Assembly (NCBI GenBank): GCA_034696485.1 | Contig: JAQIWT010000855.1 | Location: 1 to 14,455 of the forward strand | Direction of reading: 5' to 3' | DNA from: Isohypsibius dastychi | Taxonomy: Eukaryota > Tardigrada > Eutardigrada > Parachela > Isohypsibiidae | Length of the DNA stretch: 14,455 bases | In this document: positions 1 to 9,639 of the stretch, piece after piece | How the letters are laid out: each line of letters starts with the position of its first letter | How positions within the stretch are numbered: the first letter of the stretch is position 1 | Made by a program: the position numbers and the translations under genes | The notes under the pieces: generated by a model | The model's input: the letters and a program-made list of their open reading frames with translations, nothing else | The model's database searches: none | Told to the model about the DNA's origin: nothing

Positions 1-3000
1 AGCCGGTGTGAACGGAACAATATCCGGCTTGTCCGAGGAACTCGCTTCTAAAGATACCGCTAGAGGGACCATATTTTCTAGAAGCGCATCAAAGCGCCGT
101 GGTCCACCTTTTATTGGTTCCATGATTTCCGGGCTCAGTTGAATATTCGTGGGGTTGGCACTCGATGCGTTGTTCAACAGTTCAGATTCTTCGCTCGAAT
201 CATCCTCGCCGTACGGAACCAATAAAGGTTTTCCGGCTTCTGGTGTTTTTCCGTCTTCTTTCTGTACTCCATCTGACCCTTCATTACGATCAGCAGAGGA
301 ATACAACGACACTTCACAGTCCTCCCCGGTACCGGATGCACTTCTGAAGACCATATCCGGAACATCGGAAGAATCATGCGAATTATCCGATGGCTCCACC
401 CGGCTTTTTAAACGATCCAGAACGGCGGACAACGATCGGTTCCGGACTTTCCCGGTGGCAGAATTCAGACCGTCTCCAAAATCGCTTTTCTTCGATTCAT
501 CATCCCATGATTTAACCGATTCAGTTCCGCTTGCTGCAGTCAGATCCGGGCCAGCGGACAATGGATCAACATTGTTAATTTGAGGCGTGGGTTTTGCAGT
601 GGCAACAGCGACACCTGGTGTCGGAAGTAGAGGTGCTCTAACAGCGCTGGGGTTCGCAATCAGAGCGCCGATTTCATTGATAGCCACCAGATCCGCTTGA
701 GATATTCCAGTCACGGCACTCACTTGTGGGAATGCGGGTTTCGACGCTGCCACATTCGTGGGAGTCACCGCGGCATTCTTTTTCGGAATACGAGGCAAAC
801 TGCTAATGCTTACTGACGGCATCTTCGGAACGCTGAACAGAGGTGGTACGGTGGGGAGGATTGTCGGAGATTTCGATGACGATGTGGAAATGGGCTTTCC
901 CAAAGTAGTAGTTGATGAAGATGCCGATTTCTGACCGGACGGAAATTTTGATGATCCCGGATTACCTGATGACGATCTTGGCATGATCTTGGATGAGCCG
1001 GTATTCTGACGCGGGGAAGCATTCAGAACCGAAGCCAGTGATGGAGATTTAGAAACGGGGGCTTTGGTTGGAGATGGAACTGGAGGCGCATTAACACGTT
1101 TTTTCATCAAAAGAGCCTCCAGTTCAGACGGGTTCATTTTAGGCTTCCGGTCAGCCGACTTGGGTCCTGCAGGCGCTGTTGCCATTGGACTGATCATTTC
1201 CATTGTTTTGTGCTTTTTCTTCTTGGGAAGATTGATGTCTTTTATAACCACCTGTTGTCCGTGACCTTCCGCGTTAGCCGGCTGTTTAGAGAACTTGACC
1301 GTCAGCGGAGATCCATGTGGCGACTCGTCGCTCGTAGAACGGAGCTGAGCAGAATATTTTGCGACCGGTTCCATGCCAGGTAAGCTCGAAGTCATTCCCG
1401 GATCTATGGACATTTTTCGCTTTTTAGACTTGCGAATTCCAGAATCGTCGCCTGCCTTTTCGGCCCTTGCCAAATTCCGCTTATTTGCTTCATATAATTC
1501 TTTCAGCCTGTCTGCATGTTCAGCCGGATCCATGGGAGCAGATTTAACGCCGACCGATGCCACAAATTTCGGACTCTTCGTTCCTGCTGCCAAGATGGAT
1601 TCAATCTTGGTGAAGCGAGGTGGTGATACAAGCTGGTTGGGATTTGGGCTGAGTGTCTGGACAGCTGCCGGATATTGTGAAGCATCAGAAGATCCGGGCC
1701 ACGACGGGTGATTAAGTTCGTCCAGTGGAAACGGAGTTTCGTAGCTACCGCGAGGTACAGGCTCAGGTGGTGAGTCGGATTTTGAGAGGATCACTGGTGG
1801 AATATCCGGCACGTACTTCAGGACAAAATCGTCGATCATGGATTTCAGCATGACTGGAATAGACATTGTCCTACATAACAACGTGTTTTAATCAATGCAA
1901 TGGAGGAAATAATTTTACATCACTCAACATCTGGCAGCAGCTTCACATGCACTGCGTTAAAGAATGCGATGCTCGATATTACGAAATACCGGATTAATCA
2001 CCTTCGTAAAAACTTGGTAGCCAGCTCGTCGGAAACAAGACGAGGTTCGCATTCTATTTGCGTGGAAGTGAGCGCCACGGGATCCGACAATTTGATTTCG
2101 ACTACAAAAGACTGTCATTAGAAATACTGTCAACATGCTTATGGCGAAGAACAATAACTTACCCAAGGAAGGCGTAAAATTCAAAGGGTGGTCAAATTCC
2201 AGCTGTATGGTATTTTCAGATGTAACCGATAGTTGAAATCGAAATGGGTTGTTTACGTCTAGATTAAAAATAAATCAAAGTCTATCATCCCATAAAGTCA
2301 AATTGATATGGAAGTACCGTTTTTTGGAAACTGGCGCATACAGCTTGACAATAGCTCGTTGTATGCAGCTTGTCTACGAAGGACCGTGAGAATCTGCGGG
2401 ATATGTTGAGGATCCTCAAACGGCACACCGCCGATTTTTTCCGCGACTGGCAATCGAGAATCAAAGAGATAGCAATGGTGTTGGCCAGGAAGAACCTGTC
2501 GTACAAATGGTCATCTGCCTGTAATGAAAGAACAGTCGGAAGTTAGGGTAACTCACCATAAAGCACTCCACAGTGTCAGTTTCATCTGCGTCAGTCTGAG
2601 GGCAAAGGTGTTTCCATATTGTTTTAGAAGTCGAATCCACCGCTCGTTGTGGTTCAAGTCCTGAATTTAAATCGTAAGACATCGTGTTGAAAACATGCAA
2701 CAAGAGACAATTATTACCGGTTATCTTCTGCAGTTGATCCAGATTTGATTCGAAAATCACAAACGGATTTTGGAAAGACAACAAGTAGGTGCCAAATGTT
2801 TCCACTGAAGTGTGTGCGTCGGAAGATTCAATGGGATCTTCCTCCATATCGATCGCAGTAACCTGGACATTGTTCTTCGGGTTCGAAGCTCGTAGAAGCT
2901 GATGTAGCTGTGTAGATTCCCTCATCACAACTGAAACCCAACTCCCCAATTTTCGAGCCGCAACAGCTAATGGATAAATAACACATCATTCTGCGACCAG

Positions 3001-4192
3001 TTCTCAAACGTCAATTCATCGCAGCTTACAACAATACGACAGATCTTTTAGCAATTTTCCCTGGATTATAAGGTCACGGGGAGCTACCATGAAACATATT
3101 CTAGTGGCCAATCCTACAAAAATAAGAAGTCATTTCTAAGTTTACAACCTGTTATCACGCGTCTTCCTCGTTCGTCAACGGAACGGTCAAAAGTGGAAGT
3201 CACAACTGCATACCTTCTCTACGCGGACAGATCAATCCATATGGAAATCGGTGAGCAAGATCCAATGGCGTCAAACTGCAATACGGGAACCGTTACTACA
3301 CAGTTTAGTCTAAAATAAAGAATATTTGAAAACGCACTTTTCAGTCATGATATGGAGATTTTTCAAATCAGCGTCCAGATTGTCCAAGCTGGTGAAAAGA
3401 CGAGCTCTGTGCGATCTGATAAGCAAAATCATAGAAGATACGGAAATAAAAAACAAAGTGTCGGATACACACTTATCCTTAACTGGTGGATACATTCCAA
3501 GAAAACCGCTGATATGATCGTTCACGGCTTCTAGGTTCCGTAGCCTAAAAACGATACGGTAATAAAGGTCACCAGTTAGTATGTGCAAACCATTGCTCAC
3601 TTTAGAAACATGGCAAGTTCCGCGCATACCTGGAATAACAAATTACCACAAACATATCGAAATTTTCGTTAAGAGATATTTGACTGACCTCTGGTACTCC
3701 TTTCTGCTCGTGAACCACCCAGACATCAGTCAAGACTCCTTCTACCACACGAACATCCAGGCGGAAATCTTGAGCGCTAAGATGATATGTGAACTTATTT
3801 CGACCTTCGGCGACGTCCCATGTCAATGACAATCTACCGAAAAAACGAGAGATATACTTGCGATGGAAAATCGTGAAAATCGTCGGTGAAGTCCAATACA
3901 AGTTGAAGTAAACACGAATATGGAAAAACAAAAATACTCACTGTTTATTGCTGCTACAGATGTGTTCGAGGACGTTCATGTACGAGACATCTCGGCGGCC
4001 TGAGGAGAAAGAATTGCAGGTTGAAAAAAATACTCCGTGATATTATAAATGCAATGAAAAAGGCCTTTTTCACGATGTTCGCTCACCTAAGGACTTTACT
4101 CGTGGACGGAAACATGGTGCATCATTTTGAAGGATACTCAACGCGCTCTTGAATGTCTCCACTAAAAACGAAACCTCCGTCCTGGCGGCCAT
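1..4192 (-). CDS. MED1: Mediator complex subunit 1 (MED1), 14 exons seen, C-terminus runs off the left edge
   Basis: MED1 is a Mediator subunit that links nuclear receptors and other activators to RNA polymerase II in the nucleus. Exons in transcript order: 4192-4087, 3999-3942, 3833-3689, 3629-3601, 3544-3473, 3415-3338, 3275-3214, 3113-3030, 2966-2718, 2660-2557, 2495-2318, 2258-2163, 2101-2002, 1870-1. Every phase matches and the joined frame is open for 1,077 codons. Family landmarks: FRLDVRVVEG, TYLLSFQNPFVIF, LPGQHHCYLF, LRRQAAYNELLSSC and TMSIPVM, in the order found in animal MED1. The last exon encodes a disordered Ser/Pro/Lys tail with basic stretches (about 600-607; KKKKHK at 670-675), one LxxLL motif (704-708) and SLSAVLDRLK (about 932-942), which resembles a motif in the vertebrate tail. 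The ATG at 4192 is the first usable one in frame, but vertebrate MED1 has about 60 more N-terminal residues, so an upstream exon may be missing. The tail has no stop before position 1. Confidence 0.92.
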
Positions 4193-4771
4193 CGTGTTCA
4201 CAGGAGAGCTTGATTGCTTCAAAAACTGGAAATGGGGTTTCAGCACGGTGTCTCACATTTGGTGATAAATCGCCTGGAATGCATGCTGCTGACGAAACTA
4301 AATTGGAAGATCCATAAATAAGAAAAAAATATCCAAAGAGAAGCAAAGCAGCTTTTCTTTTTCGCGCAGGAAAACAACAAAAACGTAAACAGACAAAACC
4401 AACATATCGGTGACGGATGGAGGCTGGCCAAAGGCGAGCTGCGGGTACACCCCTTCGTGCCTCTCTGCCGTCTTCTGCCACTTCACAGCCGATCTGCAAG
4501 ATTTGGAAATTCATTTCATCTCCGATTCCGACCCGTGTTGCTATATATCTTGCGATTGAGGTCTGGATCGGACTGATTAGCTATCGCCGTCGGACACGTT
4601 TTTACCTGGGCAGAACTGGTTATCTTGATCTTAATCTGCGACAACCCAGTTCGTGAAGAGTTCATATGCGACGTAAGCTCAATTTCTGTTCGTCCGTTTC
4701 GTTAGTGTTGCTAGCTGCTTTGGATCTATCTGTCTTGCAAGTTGAGCATTATTTTCAGATTCTTTGGGAAT
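4193..4771. promoter_or_regulatory. Shared upstream region between divergent MED1 and NAPRT
   Basis: This 579-nt stretch separates the first placed MED1 codon (minus) from the NAPRT start (plus), so it should contain the promoters of both. A TATATAT run lies at 4542-4548; I cannot say whether it is a real TATA box. Open frames here, such as the minus-strand one at 4122-4514, resemble no family I know. On the minus strand a TTTCCAG acceptor-like site lies 33 nt upstream of the MED1 ATG and in frame with it, so an unrecognised first MED1 exon could lie inside this interval. Confidence 0.6.
4748..4758 (+). promoter_or_regulatory. Splice-acceptor-like site just upstream of the NAPRT start (possible trans-splice site)
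   Basis: The sequence ATTATTTTCAG ends 13 nt before the NAPRT ATG at 4772. It is as good an acceptor as those of the gene's internal introns. In animals with spliced leaders, such a site immediately ahead of the start codon usually receives the leader. It could equally be the end of a 5'-UTR intron. Confidence 0.45.
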
Positions 4772-7138
4772 ATGGCGTCTAAAATGGATCAAGTAAAGAA
4801 ATCTTCAGCACCAAAGGAAAATGGTGTGGGGACGCCTGTCAAAAACGATCTGGATAAACTCATCGAAGCACAAACATCATTTCACGACAGCGAATTATTT
4901 CGACCCACGAATTCGCTGTGTCAGCCGCTTCTCACAGGTGTGACAGTTTTCTGTATTCATATCTTCTCAGTGTCTGTTATGCTGACATTGTCTTGTCTTT
5001 CAGACCTTTATGAAATAACGATGGCTTATGCTTACTGGAAATGTGGGAAAAAGGATGCACGTGCTGTCTTTGACCTCTTCTTCCGGAAGAATCCGTTTGA
5101 CGGAGAATATACCATATTTGCTGGTTTAGAGGAATGTCTACGATATGTATCCAGTTTTCGTTTTTCAGCTAGTGGTGAGTTACCTTGTTCTTATATTTGT
5201 AACTGGCACATCACGTTTTACTCTCAGATATCGCGTATATCAAGACGGTCATGCCAGCTGGCACAGACGAACAGTTCTTCGAGTACCTGGAAAAAATGTC
5301 AACAAAGGACATAAGTATTTATGCGGTTCCGGAGGGAAGTGTTGTATTTCCGAGGGAGGCGTTAATTCGTGTGGAGGGACCACTTCCGGTTGCGCAGCTG
5401 CTGGAGACCACGCTTCTCACGTTGGTTAATTTTCCAAGGTTGGTTTTATTTTCAAGTTAATGAACTTTGCAAAATAAAATCCGAAATTTTTAGCCTTGTT
5501 GCTACAAATGCAGCACGGATTAGACATGCAGCTGGACCAAAGAAAGAATTGATGGAATTCGGACTAAGACGCGCACAGGGTCCAGATGGTGGCTTGTCTG
5601 CATCGAAATATGTCTACATGGGAGGTATAACACATGCTTTCTTCCGGTTTTCTTAATTTCGTAATTGGATTCAGTGCCCTGGTTGGATGTTTCGTTAGTC
5701 TGAAGACATGTTTTGTTTCAGGTTTTGACGGAACGAGTAATGCTCTGGCAGGCAAACTTTTCAATATTCCGGTAAAAGGAACACATGCACACGCTTTTGT
5801 CTCCGCCTTCTCCGGAGAAAACGATGTCAAGAATCGGGTTTGATGTCCAGTGCTACGATAAAGGTTACATAGTGTTAAAGATTGCTTTCTAGGAACTTGC
5901 CCACAAAACGACGGGAGCCAAGTCGGACTTCATTTCCCTTTGCTTCACGTACAGATCCGATATGTCGCCTTTGTTTCATGTGGTTGAAGATGGAAACTCA
6001 GCCAATACCGGCGAGTTGATTGCATTCTCGCAATACGCCATGGCTTTCCCAAATAACTTCACTGCATTGGTTGATACATACGACACGCTTAGGTAGGCTT
6101 GCCTCCGACTTCCGGCAACTTATCCGTGTAACAACAATATGTAACATCTTTACAGAAGTGGGCTGCTGAATTTCTGTGCGGTTGCGAAGGCGTTATGGGA
6201 TCTCGGGTACAAAGCCATCGGAATTCGGATTGATTCCGGTGACTTGGCCTATCTTTCCAAAGAGGCCAGAAAGTTCTTTAAACTCATTGCAAAAAGGTGC
6301 AGTTGTGTTCGTTTAGTTATATTATTCACTTTGTTCAGTTCCGTGTGTATTCCAGATACGATATGCCATGGTTTGCGCAGGCGAAGATTGTGGCAAGCAA
6401 TGACCTCAACGAAGAGACTATCTATTCGTTAAATGAACAAGAACACCAGATTGATGTTTTCGGAGTTGGGACTCATCTTGTTACTTGTCAAAAACAACCT
6501 GCTTTGGGATGTGTTTACAAAGTAAGGTTGTTATTCTTTTCTTTCTAAGTGGAATTGTCAATTCGCGCTACTGGTCGATTGTTCGAATACGTGTGAGAAA
6601 CCATTGGTGATGAGCCCGCATTCTTTTCTAGCTGGTCGAAATAGATGGCAGTCCGCGCATCAAGTTGAGCCAGGATGTTAACAAACTCACCATACCTGGG
6701 AGGAAATCAGTTTATCGTCTGATCGGCGGAAGCGGAAGTGAAGCTCTAGTTGATATCATCCAGAATGAAAACGAAGCCCCACCGGAACCTGGGCGGCGAA
6801 TTCTCTGTAGACATCCGTTTGAGGAATCCAAAAGAGCATATGTTCTTCCAACCAGTGTTGAGCGCTTGTTGGACATTTACTACAAGGACGGACATGTATA
6901 CCGAGAGAAACTCCCTACCATGGAGCAGACTCGCGCTAATGTGCAGCGAAATCTTTTGTTGCTTCGAGATGACCACAAACGACGGCTTAACCCGACCCCT
7001 TATAAGGTATGGGAATATAATTGACTTTTAACAGTTTCCGTCATGATGTTATTTATCAAGGTCGCCGTCTCACCTGATCTCTACGATTACTTGCACGAAT
7101 TGTGGCTGGCTAATGCGCCAATTGGGGAGCTGTCCTGA
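4772..7138 (+). CDS. NAPRT: Nicotinate phosphoribosyltransferase, complete, 10 exons
   Basis: This cytosolic enzyme joins nicotinic acid to PRPP, with ATP use, to give nicotinate mononucleotide, the first step of the Preiss-Handler NAD pathway. Exons: 4772-4937, 5004-5174, 5228-5438, 5494-5624, 5722-5837, 5893-6092, 6156-6296, 6356-6521, 6632-7006, 7061-7138. Phases agree throughout and give 584 residues, against 538 in human. Landmarks: [12 protein letters not shown] from 56, [10 protein letters not shown] at 184-193, [11 protein letters not shown] at 206-216, GTHAHAF at 246-252 (H250 aligns with the active-site histidine), RIDSGDL at 356-362 and the downstream GVGTHLVTC. The last exon encodes [12 protein letters not shown] and ends in TGA. 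The first 55 residues are a Lys/Ser-rich extension that the human enzyme mostly lacks. The first ATG is chosen; an in-frame ATG follows four codons later. The intron before exon 10 ends in a weak acceptor (ATCAAG), but frame and similarity support it. Confidence 0.96.
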
Positions 7139-7426
7139 TATTCCAAAATGCACATCTTTAATTTCCTGATTGTGCTTCCTGTTTTTAAAACGAGACTGGA
7201 TGACATATGGTGTTTTTAGAAGGTCTTTCATTTCGGTGCTGGTGTTTTCTCTTCCGACGTGGGGGCTCTGTTTGGTGATTGGGGTAAGCTGACCTTTGAA
7301 GTGAATTCGCTTGTTGCTACTCAGCATGTGTGAGAGTGTTTACGGCCTTTATTGTTACTTCCCATACAGATTAATGGTTTAATTAAATGCGTACTTCACT
7401 CCTATCAACGAATGATAAGCTAAGCT
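7139..7426 (+). other. Short NAPRT to membrane-protein intergenic region
   Basis: This is a 288-nt gap between two same-strand genes. I find no AATAAA on the plus strand; the nearest variant, ATTAAA, is at 7382-7387, very late. An acceptor-like CCCATACAG ends at 7369. If it is used, two upstream ATGs (7374 and 7387) would precede the start at 7427, the first opening only a two-codon frame. Both the end of NAPRT mRNA and the start of the next mRNA are therefore unclear. Confidence 0.5.
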
Positions 7427-8596
7427 ATGTCCATTCCCGTACTCCCCGCCTTCGATGATGACCCTGATCCAGAAAACGCGACTCCTTTTAATCTCCCCAT
7501 TGGTCGACTTATTGTTTTCGCAGCTGCTGTGAGATTTTGTCGTGCTATCAAGCGGAAATGTTGGGAGCAGGAGCTGAACCGTGTCCATGAATCATGGCCT
7601 GGCTCGGCGTTATCCTTGGCCGTTTTCTTGGGTTTTTCTTTATTGTTCAACATTATCTTGGCAGCATGCGCTGGATTGTCGGGTTGTTCCTTGCTCCTCG
7701 ATCAACCTCTTTCGGCGGATTATGTGCGACCGAATCTATGGTCTGTTGGCATCTTCTGCGCAATATCGTAAGTTTTAGTTGTCGATAATATAAGAATAAA
7801 TTGTTAACATTGATAATCCATAAATTTAATAATGTTAAAAATTATTAATAATGAAATCCTTAATAAATGTTGTTATTGGGTTTTTTTTAATATTTCTCAT
7901 GTTGCAGACAATTGTTTTCGTTCTTTCTAAAAGTGGCTCCGCGATCCGCGTGGGATGTTTATCTGGCTCTTCAAGATCTACCAACGCATGCACTGCAGTT
8001 TACGCTGATGGTTGATTTATTGGCCATGTTATGCGTCTTCCCAGTTATGTCGTCGCTGTTACTGTGTGGAATACCGGATTTTTCGGAACTGACGCCGAGT
8101 CGCTTTGCGATATTGGTTTTGAGTTCGTCTCTTGCGGTTCTCTTGCCCACCGGCTCTTTCTGTCCTTCAGCTAACGCTTTGGTCAAAAGTGATTCTGAAC
8201 CCGTAAGTATAACGCATAACATTTGCGCCTTCATTTTCAGGTTGGATCAGATCAGCTCAGTTTTTTTACCTGTTGCGCATTCGTCAAGTTCATATTTATA
8301 TACTAACATTCAAAATTTTGTAGGCTATCGAGCGGAAGTCGCCCCCTCGAAAAGGCACTTCGTCAAAAAAGAACAGCAAAACTAATCTATCCAGTAAGAG
8401 TCGAGAAGTAAATGCCGCGCTGTCCGGTTCGAGGGACGAATTAATCGAGGACCCAGAAAGAAAGCCGGTTGTCATAAATTCAGAAAATATTAGTCCCGCT
8501 CTGATGTCACGCGTCCGACAGTTAGAGGCCCAACAACGTGAAAGAAGAATGTCCTTACGAAGTTTTCAAAAGAATCAAGTTAGTGAGAAAAGTTGA
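7427..8596 (+). CDS. Unrecognised multi-pass membrane protein with basic C-terminal tail, 3 exons
   Basis: I do not recognise the family. Exons 7427-7767, 7908-8202 and 8324-8596 join in phase to give 302 residues ending in TGA. The N-terminus is acidic (DDDPDPEN near 10-17), followed by a weakly hydrophobic stretch (about 24-36) and a charged segment (RAIKRKCWEQELNRVHESW, about 37-56). Four convincing hydrophobic segments follow: about 60-83, 105-122, 140-165 and 175-192. After residue about 212 the protein is hydrophilic, basic and Ser-rich, and ends in a short Arg/Gln-rich helix-like stretch (RVRQLEAQQRERRMSLRSF). This suggests a four-pass membrane protein with a cytosolic tail. The first intron (140 nt) is very AT-rich; the second has a perfect TACTAAC branch point at 8301-8307. 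It sits 288 nt behind NAPRT on the same strand, which suggests possible co-transcription but not a function. Confidence 0.75.
8241..8306 (+). other. Possible alternative terminal exon sequence of the membrane-protein gene
   Basis: Inside the second intron a strong acceptor (TTCATTTTCAG) ends at 8240. Joining the donor at 8202 to 8241 keeps the frame and encodes 21 residues (VGSDQLSFFTCCAFVKFIFI then Y) before a TAA that overlaps the TACTAAC branch point of the main form. The resulting protein would lose the basic tail and end in a short hydrophobic segment. It could simply be an unused cryptic acceptor. Confidence 0.3.
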
Positions 8597-8955
8597 ACCA
8601 TGTCGGACCATATTCTATTGATGGAGCTGTTTTGACAGAAATTGCTGAATCGGACTTTTCAAAACCGAACGGAGCGATGCTCAAACAATCCATACAATTC
8701 GGATAACGACAAACGTGTTGTTTATTAAAATAACATGTTGGTTTTGGCCTTCTTTGTATTACTTCTCCGTATTTTGTTCTCACTGGAAGCGAGTTGGGTT
8801 GAAAAATCACAAGTTCGTTTTGTTCTCGGCAATTGAGATTATTAAAAAATGCAAAACCTTACGCCGATCCAAACCCAACCGAACAAATTAAACTCGGTTA
8901 AGGATGACCTGCTGGAATATAAGATAAAATTCGGGAGTCTTGCTTTATCTCTAGA
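8597..8955. terminator. Convergent 3' intergenic region with overlapping poly(A)-signal candidates
   Basis: This 359-nt stretch lies between the stops of the plus-strand membrane-protein gene and the minus-strand SKP1 gene, so it must hold the 3' ends of both. TTTATTAAA at 8721-8729 reads as ATTAAA on the plus strand (8724-8729), about 130 nt past the stop. The overlapping bases 8721-8726 read as AATAAA on the minus strand, about 230 nt past the SKP1 stop. No coding frame here looks real. Confidence 0.45.
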
Positions 8956-9639
8956 TTAATCTCTGGTATCGCGATCTTCGCACCATTCGTTTTCTTTTCT
9001 GATAGTTTCTTCTTCCGATGAAGTGAGATCGTTCTCGATGTTAAAAGTCGCACGGACCTCCTCTACTGATTTGCCTTTAATCATATTGGCAATTACTTTG
9101 CAACAAGTGTCCAACAGGTGGCGCATATCCAGGTAGTTTGCTGCTTGTGTGAGTTCGAACAAGAGTGGCTGGTCAACTTTGAAGAATTCGTGATCCCATG
9201 GAATAATGTCGTCTGTTCGATAACTTGAATAGTCTTCCTCTTCTTGGGCTGGTTGTGCATCGTTTTTATGATATTCGGCATATTCGAGAATCTGAAATAC
9301 ATCCGAGCTGCGAATGGTGAACGTGTTCGGGAAATTTTATTTAGTGACCTTTCGCAGTACCGAGCTTTTCACTTCAGGTAGAGGGATGAATTCGTTCGAA
9401 CCGCACACCTGCCTGCCATCGCCAGCCCCGATTCCCAGATCTTGAATTAATTGTTTAATCGTGCCGGACCGCTGGAAAATAATGGTGCAGTTGGAACAGG
9501 AATTACGTTTTTGAAACACTCATCCGAAAACAAACATATCGGTTTCACCTTTTACCATAGCCACATCAAAAGCAGTCTCGAACATTTCTCCATCACTGGA
9601 CTGCAACCGAATGCCATGAAATCCAATTTCTCCGGACAT
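8956..9639 (-). CDS. SKP1: SKP1-type SCF ubiquitin-ligase adaptor, complete, 3 exons, divergent
   Basis: SKP1 bridges cullin-1 to F-box proteins in SCF E3 ubiquitin ligases. Exons 9639-9556, 9471-9349 and 9291-8956 join in phase 0 to give 180 residues, against 163 in human. The N-terminal BTB/POZ-like half starts [13 protein letters not shown] and continues [10 protein letters not shown]. The C-terminal half holds the F-box-binding helices with [54 protein letters not shown] and RKENEWCED, all classic SKP1 signatures. Oddities: a cysteine-containing Gly-rich loop ([13 protein letters not shown]) where SKP1 usually has an acidic linker, an acidic loop before the second half, changes in otherwise constant positions ([11 protein letters not shown] for LAANYLDIKGL), and a DRDTRD tail after the usual C-terminus. 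Many invertebrates have several SKP1-related genes, so this may be one paralogue rather than the main copy. It lies 284 nt downstream of the CPED1 stop on the same strand. Confidence 0.94.

Noticed and set aside
149-583. Plus-strand 144-codon open frame, Ser-rich
   Set aside because: It is antisense to the MED1 last exon, whose minus frame stays open for 623 codons and carries family motifs; the Ser-rich plus frame follows from that composition.
1373-1711. Plus-strand 112-codon open frame
   Set aside because: Antisense shadow of the same MED1 exon, with no recognisable domain.
3326-3534. Two overlapping plus-strand frames of 60-63 codons
   Set aside because: They lie antisense to phased MED1 exons 5 and 6 and have no family resemblance.
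4122-4514. Minus-strand 130-codon open frame overlapping the MED1 start
   Set aside because: It reads MED1 exon 1 in a different frame and shows no similarity; the MED1 frame (MAARTEVSFLVETFKSAL) matches the family and continues across introns in phase.
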